From contig DELZ01000003.1 of NCBI GenBank assembly GCA_002354635.1, forward strand, positions 338,613 to 402,612: 64,000 nt of DNA, written 5' to 3'. A program made the position numbers and the translations under genes. The number at the start of each line of letters is the position of its first letter. Position 1 is the stretch's first letter. Source of the stretch: Sphingomonadales bacterium UBA2683. GTDB lineage: Bacteria > Pseudomonadota > Alphaproteobacteria > Sphingomonadales > Sphingomonadaceae. This document shows, piece after piece, positions 13,020 through 22,967 of the stretch. The notes beneath the pieces are model-generated. The model was given only the letters and a program-made list of their open reading frames with translations, made no database searches and was not told where the DNA came from.

Positions 13020-13553
13020 CTAGTCCTTCAGTTTGTCGGCAAAACTGGTCCGCAGCTTCTGCAGCTTAGGTGGTATAGTCGCCACACAATAGGGATTGCT
13101 GCGGCCTTCGTCAGCCCAATATTGCTGATGATAGTCTTCCGCCACATACCAGGGAGCCGGTCCCTCAATCGTGGTAACGACCGGCTCGGAGCGGTCCTCG
13201 CCAGCTCGTATTATTCCTGCTTGCGCTTCGGCACGCTGGTCATCTCCGAGCGGGAAGATCGCCGACCGATACTGGGTCCCGATATCATTGCCCTGGCGAT
13301 TGAGCTGGGTCGGATCGTGAGTGGCAAAGAATATATCGAGCAAGTCGGAATAGCTGACCACCGAATCGTCAAACCCGATCTTGATCGCTTCGGCATGGCC
13401 GGTCGTCCCCGAACAGACCTCCCGATAGGTGGGGTCCGGCTTTGCGCCGCCGATATATCCGCTCTCGACTGAATGGACACCGGCAATATCGTTGAATACC
13501 GCCTCGGTGCACCAAAAACAGCCACCGGCAAAAATGGCTTCCTGCATTGCCAT
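13020..13553 (-). CDS. msrA: Peptide-methionine (S)-S-oxide reductase
   Basis: Repairs oxidised methionine (S-epimer) using thioredoxin. The active site GGCFWC lies near residue 10, and the family blocks SGYIGG, VCSGTTGHAEAI and FFATHDPTQLNRQGND follow. 177 aa from the ATG at 13553, chosen because AAAGGAG sits five bases upstream; an in-frame GTG at 13559 would overlap that site. The ribosome binding site immediately follows the stop codon of the RND permease (TAAAAGGAG), suggesting one transcript. Confidence 0.95.
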   Translation of the reverse strand: MAMQEAIFAGGCFWCTEAVFNDIAGVHSVESGYIGGAKPDPTYREVCSGTTGHAEAIKIGFDDSVVSYSDLLDIFFATHDPTQLNRQGNDIGTQYRSAIFPLGDDQRAEAQAGIIRAGEDRSEPVVTTIEGPAPWYVAEDYHQQYWADEGRSNPYCVATIPPKLQKLRTSFADKLKD

Positions 13554-13564
13554 AGACACTCCTT

Positions 13565-16500
13565 TTACACGGTGGCGGGGTCACCTCCGTTTTTTGCGTT
13601 TCTGTGCTCTTCATCGCGCCTTGCGACCAGAAGATACATGGCGGGTGTTACCACGCGAGACAAGAGGGTCGAGCTGATCAATCCGCCAATGATGATAGCG
13701 GCGAGCGGCGCGTAGAGCGCGCCACCCCAGAAAGCGAGCGGGGTCAAGCCGCCGATTGCCGTTATCGATGTCAGTAGCACCGGCAGGAAACGAACCTCGC
13801 CCGCCCTCTCGATCGCTTCCCGCAATCCCATGCCCTGGGCCCGCAGCTGCGTCGTAAAGTCGACCAGCAATATAGAATTTTTGATCTCGATACCGATCAG
13901 CGCGATAAATCCGATAATCGCCATGACACTGAGGGAATTGCCGGTTACAAAAAGCGCGAGCAGCCCACCGAATGTCCCCAGCGGGATAACGCCCGCGACG
14001 ACGATAGTTTCGCGGAATCGCCGGAACTCGGCAACGAGAATGGCAAAAATCAGCATGATTGCCGTCAGGATCAACGGACCAAAATCACCGAATGTATCGC
14101 CAATAGCCTCCGATTCCCCGCCAATCGACCATCGATATCCTTCGGGAAAATCAATCTGCTCCAGCTTCTCGACCGCCTGATTGGTGATCTTCGCCGGGAT
14201 TTCGCCAAAATCGACCTGGGCCGTCACCAGCACGGAACGCTGCAGCTGATAGCGCTGAATCTGCGGGGGAACGTTGATGAGCTGAGGATTGGATATTTGC
14301 GCCAGCGGCACCGGGTCGCCGGCGCGCGTAGCAACATAAATCTTGTCCAGCACGGATATCGGCAGACTGCCTTTGAACGGGAAGCGGACCGTCACGGGAT
14401 AATCGTCGCCTTCCTGGTCACGAAATGACGCCGCCCGTTCGCCGCTGAGCGCCAACCTGATGGCGCGGCGCGGCTCGCCTGAAGCTATGTTCAGCAGAGC
14501 CGCCTTCTTTTCGTCCAGACCGATATCAAGATCGACCTTGTCGGTCTCGACCGGATTGACAATGTCCCGCGCACCGGGGGTTTGTCGCAACACATCGGCA
14601 ATCGTGCCCGACAGTTGCTTGAGCTTGTCCAGTTCCGGACCCGAAACCCGAATAACGATCGGGGCTTCCACGGGAGTCCCGTTCTGGAAAAGTTCGATTT
14701 TCACACGTGCACCGGCGATTTGATCCAGTTTCCTGCGCAACCGGTCGATCATCTTCGGGCCTTCTTGCGTGTCCCATTTGTCCAGCACCGCCAGAACTTC
14801 ACCGTAATTGACCCGCTCAGCCCGGGGCCCGACATTGTAGAAGACCTGGGGATTGCCGTTACCGATATTTTCCGCCCGTACCTTGATACTTGGTTCGGTT
14901 TCGAGAATTTGGGTGACCTCGGCAACAATCCGGTCGGTGCGGTCCAGGCTGCTGCCCTGTTCCGACTCGACTGACACCCGAAAATAGGGCGCGTCGGCGA
15001 ACGGAAAAAGCGAAAAACCGAGTACCGGCACAAGCGCGAAAGCCGACAGGCACAAGACCATGGCCACCCCTACCGTTCTGGCCGGCGCCTGCAGGGAAAT
15101 GTGCAAAAAGGGCCGATAAAATCGCTGGATCTTGTCATTCACCCAGCGCAGCGCTGCATTGCCCTCCGGATCCTCGTCACGCCGCAGCAGGCGACTTGCG
15201 AGAAACGGAATAAGCGACAGGGAGATCAGGAGCGAGGCAATCACGGTAGCGATAATGGCGATAAAGAAGGATCGTGTGTAGGATCCGGCCCCTCCCGGCA
15301 GAAACAGCAAGGGTACAAACGCAAAAACCAGCACAAAGGTCGAGCCGATGACTGCTGCCCGAATCTCGAGCGTGGCATCGATGGCGGCTTCGGTCCGCGT
15401 CTTGCCCATCCGCAGATGTCGTGCGATATTCTCAGTCACCACGATGCTGTCATCGACCAGCAGGCCCAGAGCAACAATGAAGCCGGCAATCGAAAGCTGG
15501 CTCATGTTGAAGCCAGCGGCATAAAGCACCAGCAGGCCGGATGCGAGAGAGAGCGGGATCGAAATCATCACGATCGCGGAAGAGCGCAGGCCCAGCGGCA
15601 GCAGCGTGAACACCACCAGTACGATCGCAATGGTAAAATCGCGGGTGAGTTCGTTCAAACGCCTTTGCACATCCCGGCTCTGGTCAAACTGCATCACCAG
15701 CTTGATATCCGGTGGCAGGATCGATTGTTGCCGCTCCAGTTCACTGTCCAGCTGCTCTTTGAGCCGGGTGACATCAACCCCGTCCTTCTGCGTCACTGTC
15801 AGGAAGACGGCCCGCTTGCCATTATGGCGGGCGCGGTAAATCTGTTCTTCGGCCCCCCATTCGACCTTGGCGACATCCCCGACGGTCAGGAGCGATCCGT
15901 CGGATGCCCGAAGCGGGAGGCCCCGTATCGCGTCCAGCTGCCGATAGGCACCTCCTGCCTCGACGTTCAGTCGCCGCTCCCCGCTCTGGACGGTGCCGCC
16001 GGGCAATTCGGCTCCCCCCTGCCGTACGGCATCGGAAACCGTGCTCGCAGCAACGCGGAGCTCGGACAGCTTCTCGGCATCGACTTCCACACTTACTTCC
16101 GGCTGCGGTAGCCCGAAAATCCGCGATTCCCGGACGCCGGTATTGCGCATGAAGACATCCGCCATATCATCCGCATATTTTTCCATGCGTCGCCACGAAG
16201 CGGTTTCACTGACCAGCGCCACCTGCATGACTGCGGCTTCCGTCGTCCGGATCTTGCGATACTCCAGCCTTTGCAGACGCTCGGGAAGCCGGTCCCTTAT
16301 CGCGGAGACCGCTCGCACCACGTCATCATAATAGCCGTCAACATCTCCGGACCATTCGCTGAATTCGACATGGATGATCGTTCCGCCATCGGTACTTGTC
16401 GATTGCACTTTGACAATGTCATCAAGGCCCTGAACCACTTCTTCGATCGGCTTGGCGACCGTCTCTTCCATTTCCTGTGCATCGGCACCCGGCTGGATAG

Positions 16501-16642
16501 CGATGATATTGACTGCAGGGATCGGGAAATGGGCATCCACCGCTTTGGGAATATTGACGAGTGCGGACATGCCCAGCATCACCAGCAGGACGAAAAGCAC
16601 AAGGCTGAGTTGCCAGCGGGATATTACAAACCGGGCGAGCAT
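13565..16642 (-). CDS. RND efflux transporter, inner-membrane permease subunit
   Basis: 1025 aa, typical for AcrB/MexB-like pumps. One transmembrane helix at the N-terminus, a large periplasmic porter domain, a bundle beginning near residue 335, a second porter domain and a final bundle. The helix-4 proton-relay motif LLVDDSIVVTENI (about 395-410) carries the two conserved Asp. It follows the adaptor gene by 36 bases. Substrate is unknown: the sequence is neither clearly CusA nor classical AcrB. No outer-membrane channel gene is adjacent, so the pump probably borrows one encoded elsewhere. Confidence 0.94.
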   Translation of the reverse strand: MLARFVISRWQLSLVLFVLLVMLGMSALVNIPKAVDAHFPIPAVNIIAIQPGADAQEMEETVAKPIEEVVQGLDDIVKVQSTSTDGGTIIHVEFSEWSGDVDGYYDDVVRAVSAIRDRLPERLQRLEYRKIRTTEAAVMQVALVSETASWRRMEKYADDMADVFMRNTGVRESRIFGLPQPEVSVEVDAEKLSELRVAASTVSDAVRQGGAELPGGTVQSGERRLNVEAGGAYRQLDAIRGLPLRASDGSLLTVGDVAKVEWGAEEQIYRARHNGKRAVFLTVTQKDGVDVTRLKEQLDSELERQQSILPPDIKLVMQFDQSRDVQRRLNELTRDFTIAIVLVVFTLLPLGLRSSAIVMISIPLSLASGLLVLYAAGFNMSQLSIAGFIVALGLLVDDSIVVTENIARHLRMGKTRTEAAIDATLEIRAAVIGSTFVLVFAFVPLLFLPGGAGSYTRSFFIAIIATVIASLLISLSLIPFLASRLLRRDEDPEGNAALRWVNDKIQRFYRPFLHISLQAPARTVGVAMVLCLSAFALVPVLGFSLFPFADAPYFRVSVESEQGSSLDRTDRIVAEVTQILETEPSIKVRAENIGNGNPQVFYNVGPRAERVNYGEVLAVLDKWDTQEGPKMIDRLRRKLDQIAGARVKIELFQNGTPVEAPIVIRVSGPELDKLKQLSGTIADVLRQTPGARDIVNPVETDKVDLDIGLDEKKAALLNIASGEPRRAIRLALSGERAASFRDQEGDDYPVTVRFPFKGSLPISVLDKIYVATRAGDPVPLAQISNPQLINVPPQIQRYQLQRSVLVTAQVDFGEIPAKITNQAVEKLEQIDFPEGYRWSIGGESEAIGDTFGDFGPLILTAIMLIFAILVAEFRRFRETIVVAGVIPLGTFGGLLALFVTGNSLSVMAIIGFIALIGIEIKNSILLVDFTTQLRAQGMGLREAIERAGEVRFLPVLLTSITAIGGLTPLAFWGGALYAPLAAIIIGGLISSTLLSRVVTPAMYLLVARRDEEHRNAKNGGDPATV

Positions 16643-16678
16643 ATCAGTGCGAGCGATCCTGTTGCTTGGCCGTCACGG

Positions 16679-17740
16679 TCACTTTGCAACCCGGATTGGC
16701 TTAATCAAATCGCCATCCCGAAGCTTTTCAATGCCGCGAGTCACAATCAGCTCTCCCTCATGCAGTCCAGCCAGAATTTCCAGATTCTTGTCGTTCAGCT
16801 TTCCGATCTGCACATTGCGCTGCTTCACACGATTTTTGCTATCGACGACATATACCAGACCCTCTCCTGCCCGGATTCCAAATATGGCATTGGCGGGAAC
16901 GGCAAAGCTGTCGGGAGAATTGCGTGACACCATGACTTCGACATTGCCCAACTGCCCGGACCGCAGCCTGTCGCTGGCAGGAAGGCGGAAGCTGATCTCG
17001 AATGTACCGGTCCGCTGGTCCGCCCGTCCGTCCTTTTCGCTGACCACTGCATTGATCGGATCACCCCCGGCGCTACCTATTCGGACGATAGCGGGCATAC
17101 CGGTCCGCAGGCGCGACGCATCGGCGTCGGTCATCGGAACCCGTAAAACAAAACCCTTGTCGATTTCTCCCAGCACCAGTGCGGGCTCACCGGCTGTCAC
17201 GATTTGTCCGGCATCGATATTGCGGGTCAGCAGAATACCATTGCTGGGCGCATGGATTTGCGCTGTGCGATTGGCAAAACCGGCGGATTCGACTTGCGAC
17301 CGCGCCGCTCGCGCCGCCGCCTCCGCTTGCTCGAGCCGGGCTTTCGTGATCCAACCGTCCTTGTACAATTTCTCGACGCGGGCATATTCTGCTTCGGCGC
17401 GATCGCGCTCGGCGCGGGCGGCGTTGAGATCCGCGGCAACCGTGCTGGAATCGAGAGCAGCCAGCAGCGCGCCGCGCTTAACCCTGTCACCTTCTTCATA
17501 GCGGACCGAAGCGACTTTGCCTGAGGTAGTGAAGCCGAGCGCCGTTTCCCGGCGCAATCGCACAGTCCCAGCTGCAGTGAGCAATTCGCTATCGCCGGCC
17601 GGCTGGACCAAGGCTACCGCAGCGGGTATCGGATCATCGGAACGAGGCTTTGCTTCGGGTTCGCCAACACTGCATCCGGTCAATAAAGCCAGACCGGTCA
17701 AAATCGATATTATCGTTCTGCCAAGCGTCATATCGCGCAT
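16679..17740 (-). CDS. RND efflux transporter, periplasmic adaptor (membrane fusion) subunit
   Basis: 353 aa. Lipoprotein signal with lipobox LLTGC near residue 20. The lipoyl/barrel-sandwich halves flank a coiled-coil hairpin (RAERDRAEAEYARVEKLYKDGWITKARLEQAEAA region, about 90-145), as in HlyD/AcrA proteins; RNDPARAM-like beta-barrel follows (FVLRVPMTDADASRLRTG). The ATG at 17740 was chosen over an in-frame GTG at 17746 because GAGGGG precedes it by five bases. First gene of the minus-strand efflux operon. Confidence 0.92.
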   Translation of the reverse strand: MRDMTLGRTIISILTGLALLTGCSVGEPEAKPRSDDPIPAAVALVQPAGDSELLTAAGTVRLRRETALGFTTSGKVASVRYEEGDRVKRGALLAALDSSTVAADLNAARAERDRAEAEYARVEKLYKDGWITKARLEQAEAAARAARSQVESAGFANRTAQIHAPSNGILLTRNIDAGQIVTAGEPALVLGEIDKGFVLRVPMTDADASRLRTGMPAIVRIGSAGGDPINAVVSEKDGRADQRTGTFEISFRLPASDRLRSGQLGNVEVMVSRNSPDSFAVPANAIFGIRAGEGLVYVVDSKNRVKQRNVQIGKLNDKNLEILAGLHEGELIVTRGIEKLRDGDLIKPIRVAK

Positions 17741-17959
17741 TTCCACCCCTCTTGCGTTCGTCTAAAGTCTCAATCCGGCCTTGACCAACAGAAAATTGCA
17801 AAATGAAACCAGAATAGACCATATTGTTAAAGCCGACCCTGTGATTGTGTTATTATGGAGTCAGTTTCATTTCGCTGCCTATCCCGCCAGGCGATGATGA
17901 CCATCGTTTGGCGAAAGGACAAAACATTGGGTTCGCTGCCCATGCTACCGGACGAAAAA

Positions 17960-18919
17960 CTATTTCGGCGACGCTGCGCGACGCAACCGGTCATTCAGCG
18001 CCAGCCCGATGCCGGTGCAGGGAATGGGCGCCACCGCGATATCCGGCTTTGCGCTCGCCTCCGCCTTATGTAGTGCGGCAAACAGCAAGCTGGCAGCTTC
18101 AGCCAAATCCGCGCCGGGTGACAGGTTCATGTCACCTGCAACCGGGCCGAAGCCGATATGATATTCATCGATGCCGGCGGTTTGCGCGTCGAGGCGCACC
18201 GGCTTGGCAGGCGCATAATGCGATGCCAGTTGCCCGGGTGCTTCGATCTTGCCGCTACCTGCGGTGATTGCCGGTTTTCCAGCTGTGGCTTCCAACTGGT
18301 CCGGTGTGACCGGTCCCGGTCGCAAAATCCGGTAATCACTGCCGTCAACCGCGACGATGGTTGATTCAATTCCCTGTTCACAGGGACCGCCGTCAAGGAT
18401 CAGCGGCGCTGCCGTACCCAGACTTCGGGAGACATGGTCTGCCGTGGTCGGGCTGATCCCGCCGCTGCGATTGGCCGACGGCGCTGCGAGACAGAGATCC
18501 GAGGTCTCCAGCAATTCGCGCATCACCGGATGGGCGGGAACCCGCAAAGCAATCGTATCCAGGCCGGCGGTTACCGCTGCCGCAACCGGACAATCTTCGG
18601 TTTTCGGTACCACCATGGTCAATGGACCGGGCCAGAGCGCCGTGGCAAAACGAACCGCAAGCGCGTTGAATTGTCCAAGCCTCTTTGCCGCTTGCAGGTC
18701 GGGGACATGGACGATCAGCGGATTGAAATCCGGCCGCCCCTTGGCCCGGTAAATCTCTGCCACTGCCGCTGCATCGGTCGAATCGGCAGCCAGTCCATAG
18801 ACGGTTTCGGTCGGCACCGCGACCAGCCCGCCCGCCCGCAACCGCTTGATAGCCTCGCCAATGGTCGCCTTGCCGTAGCGACGGGTGGCAGCGCCAATAT
18901 GATCATTTGAGCCGGACAT
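17960..18919 (-). CDS. tsaC: L-threonylcarbamoyladenylate synthase (Sua5/YrdC family)
   Basis: Makes threonylcarbamoyl-AMP from threonine, bicarbonate and ATP for the universal t6A37 modification of ANN-decoding tRNAs. 319 aa: YrdC domain (about 20-205; AVPTETVYGLAADST, PLIVHVPD, APSANRSGGISPTTADHV) plus a C-terminal Sua5 domain (about 220-319), so the long Sua5 form. Start codon overlaps, base for base in CATG, an in-frame start of the divergent acyl-CoA dehydrogenase gene. The 219-base gap downstream (17741-17959) shows no gene. Confidence 0.94.
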   Translation of the reverse strand: MSGSNDHIGAATRRYGKATIGEAIKRLRAGGLVAVPTETVYGLAADSTDAAAVAEIYRAKGRPDFNPLIVHVPDLQAAKRLGQFNALAVRFATALWPGPLTMVVPKTEDCPVAAAVTAGLDTIALRVPAHPVMRELLETSDLCLAAPSANRSGGISPTTADHVSRSLGTAAPLILDGGPCEQGIESTIVAVDGSDYRILRPGPVTPDQLEATAGKPAITAGSGKIEAPGQLASHYAPAKPVRLDAQTAGIDEYHIGFGPVAGDMNLSPGADLAEAASLLFAALHKAEASAKPDIAVAPIPCTGIGLALNDRLRRAASPK

Positions 18920-18971
18920 GACCCTGCGCTATAGCCCAGCGGAAATTCAGGCAACAACGGATAGCAATTTC

Positions 18972-20723
18972 ATGAGTTTTACAGCCCCCGGTCGCGAACA
19001 GAATTTTGTCCTAAAGCATATTGCCGAGATCGGCAAACTGGCCAGCCATGAGCGTTTTGCCGGTGCCAGCGAGGATATGGTCGAGGCGATTGTCGAGGGG
19101 ATCGGCCAGTTTGCCGAAGGCGAGTTTGCCCCGCTCAACCGGATCGGCGACACCGAAGGCGCGCAATGGAAAGATGGCAAGGTGACTCTGCCGGCGGGCT
19201 ATAAGGAAGCCTATGCCCAATTTGTCGAAAACGGATGGGCCTCGATCGACGGACCGGAAGAATTTGGTGGCCAGGGCCTGCCCTATTCGCTGTCGGCACT
19301 AATTCTGGAAACCTGCGGTGCCGCCAATTTTGCCTTCACCCTCTGTCCGATGCTCAGCTTTGGCGCGATCGAGGCGATCCATGTTCATGGCTCCGACGAA
19401 CAGAAGGCGCAGTATCTGCCCAATCTGATTTCCGGTGCCTGGACCGGCACGATGAACCTCACCGAACCGCAGGCCGGTTCCGACGTCGGCGCGCTGCGCT
19501 CGACCGCCGAACCGATCACCGAGGGCGAGCACGCCGGCAAATACCGGATCAAAGGCCAGAAAATCTATATCACTTTCGGCGAACATGATCTGACCGACAA
19601 TATCATCCACCTGGTGCTCGCCCGGACGCCGGGGGCGCCGGAAGGAACGCGCGGCATTTCGCTGTTCATCGTTCCGAAATTCCACCTCGATGCCGAGGGT
19701 AACGCCAGCGCGCCCAATGATGTCACCTGTGTGTCGATCGAGCACAAGATCGGCATCCACGCCTCGCCAACCTGCGTCATGGCCTATGGCGAGCAGGGCG
19801 AATGTATCGGCGAGATGATCGGCGGCGAATTCGGCGGGATGAAGGCGATGTTCACGATGATGAACAACGCCCGCATCAATGTTGGCTCGCAGGGTGTGCA
19901 AATCGCCGAGCGCGCTACCCAGCAGGCCAGCCGCTTCGCGCTCGAGCGTATCCAGTCGGCCCGCGCCGGCAGCGGCGACAAGGCACCAGTACCGATCATC
20001 GAGCATCCCGATGTACGCCGGATGCTGCTCCGATCCAAGGCGCTCACCCAGGCCGCCAGAGCGTTGCTCTACTATGCCTCCTCGAGCGTCGACCGTGCAA
20101 CCCTGGGGATTGAAGGCGCGAAGGCGCGCGCGGAAATCCTGACGCCGCTGATCAAGGGCTATGGCACGGATATCGGCAATGAAGTGGCCTCAATTGGTGT
20201 GCAGGTACATGGCGGTATGGGCTTTATCGAGGAAACCGGTGCCGGCCAGCATTTCCGCGATGCCCGGATCGCGCCGATTTACGAAGGCACAAACGGCATC
20301 CAGGCCGCCGATCTGGTCGGACGCAAACTGGGGCTGGATGGCGGCGAGGCGATGCAGATATTTATCGCCGCGATCCGGGCCGAAGCGGGCGACGAGAACG
20401 GCCTGCTGGCGCTGGCACACGCCTGCGAAGATGTCCGGCAGTGGATGGCGGGCGGCGATGCATCGATCGACGACCGGCTGGCGGGAAGTTATCCGTTCAT
20501 GACCATGCTGGCGACCGCGACCTGCGGTATGCTGATGCTGAAGCAGCACCGCATCGCCGAGGCCGAACTGAACGGCGGCGACGATCCATTTCTCAAGGCG
20601 AAGCTGGTCACCACCCGCTATTATCTCGATCATCTGGTACCTGAAGCGCTCGGGTTGAAGGCCGCCGCGATCGCCGGCTCCGATATCCTTTACCAGCTCG
20701 ACAGCGCAGCGCTGGCTGGCTGA
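18972..20723 (+). CDS. Acyl-CoA dehydrogenase (long form with PF12806-type C-terminal domain)
   Basis: FAD enzyme that desaturates acyl-CoA at C2-C3. About 583 aa: N-terminal helical domain, middle beta domain with the FAD motif MNLTEPQAGSDVGALRS, C-terminal helical domain with the likely catalytic Glu in IYEGTNGIQA, then an extra C-terminal domain seen in the ~600-residue subfamily. I place the start at 18972 (MSFTAPG) because homologs begin with such a TAP motif; the frame is open to an ATG at 18918, which would overlap the tsaC start. Two bases separate its stop from the next gene. Confidence 0.9.
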   Translation: MSFTAPGREQNFVLKHIAEIGKLASHERFAGASEDMVEAIVEGIGQFAEGEFAPLNRIGDTEGAQWKDGKVTLPAGYKEAYAQFVENGWASIDGPEEFGGQGLPYSLSALILETCGAANFAFTLCPMLSFGAIEAIHVHGSDEQKAQYLPNLISGAWTGTMNLTEPQAGSDVGALRSTAEPITEGEHAGKYRIKGQKIYITFGEHDLTDNIIHLVLARTPGAPEGTRGISLFIVPKFHLDAEGNASAPNDVTCVSIEHKIGIHASPTCVMAYGEQGECIGEMIGGEFGGMKAMFTMMNNARINVGSQGVQIAERATQQASRFALERIQSARAGSGDKAPVPIIEHPDVRRMLLRSKALTQAARALLYYASSSVDRATLGIEGAKARAEILTPLIKGYGTDIGNEVASIGVQVHGGMGFIEETGAGQHFRDARIAPIYEGTNGIQAADLVGRKLGLDGGEAMQIFIAAIRAEAGDENGLLALAHACEDVRQWMAGGDASIDDRLAGSYPFMTMLATATCGMLMLKQHRIAEAELNGGDDPFLKAKLVTTRYYLDHLVPEALGLKAAAIAGSDILYQLDSAALAG

Positions 20724-20725
20724 TC

Positions 20726-21556
20726 GTGCCGGACGCGGACAACAGGGATGTTTTGAATCGCATCGCTGATGCGCTCGAACGTCTTGCTCCGCCAGCCGCA
20801 GGATCGGTCGATTGGGAAACGGCAGGCGCCTTTGTCTGGAACGGCCGGAATGCGCGACCGATTGTGCCATTCGAGCCGGTCGCCATCGATCTGCTTAGCG
20901 GCATCGATTCGCAAAAGGCCCGCCTGCTCGACAATACCGACCGTCACGCCAGCGGCCTGGCCGCGCATGATGCTCTGCTCTGGGGCGCCCGCGGCATGGG
21001 AAAATCGGCGCTGGCCAAGTCCGCAGTCCGGACCTTGCAGATACGGGGTGAAGACATTGCACTGGTCGAAGCACCGTCCGACCAACTGGAAAGCCTGCCC
21101 GGACTGTTTGCAGCGCTCGCCGCTATCGACCGTCGTTTCATTCTCTTCATCGACGATATCGGTTTTGCCGAAGGCAGCGCCGAACCCCGCCTGCTCCGCT
21201 CGATGCTGGAAGGCGGCGCCAGCCAGCGGCCCGCCAATGTCAGACTCTATGTTACTTCAAATCGCCGCCATATCCTCTCCCGCCAGATGAGCGAGCAGGA
21301 CGACCCCATCAACCCGCGCGACGCCGTGGATGACCAGCTGGCGCTGTCCGATCGCTTCGGTTTGCGGCTGGGCTTTCATGCCGCTTCACAGGAGGATTAT
21401 CTGGCGATTGTTTCCCGCTATGCCGAAGCCCATGGTCTGGATTTCGAGCGCGAGGAAGCGCTGCTTTGGGCGAAGCAGCGCGGCAGCCGGTCTGGCCGGG
21501 TGGCGTGGCAATATATAGTCGAACTGGCCGGACGGGCCGGGCGATCGCTGGCCTAG
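20726..21556 (+). CDS. DUF815-type AAA ATPase
   Basis: 276 aa with GTG start. Walker A GARGMGKSALAK (about residues 89-100), Walker B RFILFIDDIGF (about 139-149) and sensor region LYVTSNRRHILS identify the DUF815 group of predicted ATPases. Family function is unknown. The GTG lies two bases after the dehydrogenase stop, so translation is probably coupled. Convergent with the PQQ-dehydrogenase gene, one base apart. Confidence 0.88.
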   Translation: MPDADNRDVLNRIADALERLAPPAAGSVDWETAGAFVWNGRNARPIVPFEPVAIDLLSGIDSQKARLLDNTDRHASGLAAHDALLWGARGMGKSALAKSAVRTLQIRGEDIALVEAPSDQLESLPGLFAALAAIDRRFILFIDDIGFAEGSAEPRLLRSMLEGGASQRPANVRLYVTSNRRHILSRQMSEQDDPINPRDAVDDQLALSDRFGLRLGFHAASQEDYLAIVSRYAEAHGLDFEREEALLWAKQRGSRSGRVAWQYIVELAGRAGRSLA

Positions 21557-21557
21557 A

Positions 21558-22916
21558 CTATTTTCTGGTCGCGGCCTCGGGCTTCGCGGCGCCCGGGCGA
21601 GAAACACGCCAGATGATCCCGCCGACATCGTCGCTCACCAGCAGGGCTCCGGTCTGGTCAAAGGCGACCATCGTCGGACGGCCACGGGCCTCGCCATCGT
21701 CATCGACAAATCCGCTCAGCATCGTGACCGGTTTGCCTTCCGGTTCGCCGCGCTGGTTGAAATTGACATAGACCACATCATAGCCGGCCAGCGGCTGGCG
21801 GTTCCATGAACCGTGGCGAGCGACCACGGCGCCGGTTGCAAAGGGCTTGCCGAGCGCCTGCCCATGCGAAAAGGCCAGACCCAGCGGTGCGACATGCGCA
21901 CCCAGCGCGTAGTCGGGCCGCCGCTCATATTGACGGTGGTCGAGATTTTTTGGATCCACCCGCGGGTCGACATAACCGCCCCAGAAATGCCACGGCCAGC
22001 CATAATGCGCGCCCCAGCGGACTTCGGTGAGATAGTCCGGCACCATGTCGCTACCCAGCATGTCCCGCTCGTTGACCACAGTGTAGAATTTTTCAGTACC
22101 CGGCAGATAGGCCATGCCGACCGGGTTGCGCATGCCATCCGCATAGATCGCCTTCTTGTTGGTCGCGAGTTCGACCTGCAAAATGGCAGCGCGCTGCTTC
22201 TCTATATCCATGCCGTTTTCGCCGATATTGCTGTTCGAGCCAACCGAGATGTAGAGATATTTCCCGTCCTTGCTGGCGAGCAGGTCGCGGGTCCAGTGAT
22301 TGTTGGGCGCCCTGGCATTCAGATTGGCAACCTTGCGGCCCTCGGCGGAAATCTTCGTGTCGCCTTCCGTATAGGGATAGGCATAGACCGCATCGGTATT
22401 GGCGACGTACAGCGTGTCATCGATCAGTTCCATGCCGAACGGCGAGTTGAGATTTTCGAGGAAAGTGAATTTCTCATCGACGGTGCCGTCCTTGTCGCTG
22501 TCGCGCAGCAGGCTGATCCGGTTGGCGGATTCGGTGCCCGCACCGGCCTTGCTCATCAGATTGCGCATGATCCAGCCCTCGATACCCTTGTTGGTTCTTG
22601 GCGGGCTATTGGTCTCGGCAACCAGAATATCGCCATTGGGCAGCCGGAACATGCTGCGCGGATGGTCAAGCCCTTCGGCAAAGCGCTCCACGACGAGACC
22701 TTCGGCGGCAACGGGGCCTTCGCCTTCTCCCCAGGGTTCGGCCTTCGCGATATTGATGGTCGGGAAAGTTTCCTTGCGGACATTGGTCAGCGCCGGTTCG
22801 ACACCCGTGGTGGCCTCCAGCGGCAGACGGGCGGTATCGCCGCGCGTGAAATAATAACCTGCACCCACCCCGAGGATGATGAGCAGAATCGCGAGATTTC
22901 TAATATGTTTCAACAT
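21558..22916 (-). CDS. PQQ-dependent sorbosone/aldose dehydrogenase-like protein (periplasmic beta-propeller)
   Basis: 452 aa. An N-terminal hydrophobic anchor (about residues 6-24) precedes a six-bladed propeller of the soluble glucose/sorbosone dehydrogenase type. Visible blocks are FAEGLDHPRSMFRLPNGDILVAET, NSPFGMELIDDTLYVANT, GMRNPVGMAYLPGT and VARHGSWNR near the C-terminus. Members oxidise sugars with PQQ and pass electrons to the respiratory chain, but many relatives have no proven substrate. No PQQ synthesis genes are in this window. Confidence 0.85.
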   Translation of the reverse strand: MLKHIRNLAILLIILGVGAGYYFTRGDTARLPLEATTGVEPALTNVRKETFPTINIAKAEPWGEGEGPVAAEGLVVERFAEGLDHPRSMFRLPNGDILVAETNSPPRTNKGIEGWIMRNLMSKAGAGTESANRISLLRDSDKDGTVDEKFTFLENLNSPFGMELIDDTLYVANTDAVYAYPYTEGDTKISAEGRKVANLNARAPNNHWTRDLLASKDGKYLYISVGSNSNIGENGMDIEKQRAAILQVELATNKKAIYADGMRNPVGMAYLPGTEKFYTVVNERDMLGSDMVPDYLTEVRWGAHYGWPWHFWGGYVDPRVDPKNLDHRQYERRPDYALGAHVAPLGLAFSHGQALGKPFATGAVVARHGSWNRQPLAGYDVVYVNFNQRGEPEGKPVTMLSGFVDDDGEARGRPTMVAFDQTGALLVSDDVGGIIWRVSRPGAAKPEAATRK

Positions 22917-22967
22917 GAACCGATAATAGGTGGCGTCACAGGTCCTGACAAGCGCGCTTTGAAATAG

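Noticed and set aside
12198..13472. A 424-codon plus-strand frame across galU and msrA
   Set aside because: Spans two well-identified genes on the other strand; shadow.
18918..18971. Upstream start for the acyl-CoA dehydrogenase at ATG 18918
   Set aside because: It would overlap the tsaC start codon and add 18 residues not expected before the conserved TAPG segment; kept only as an alternative.
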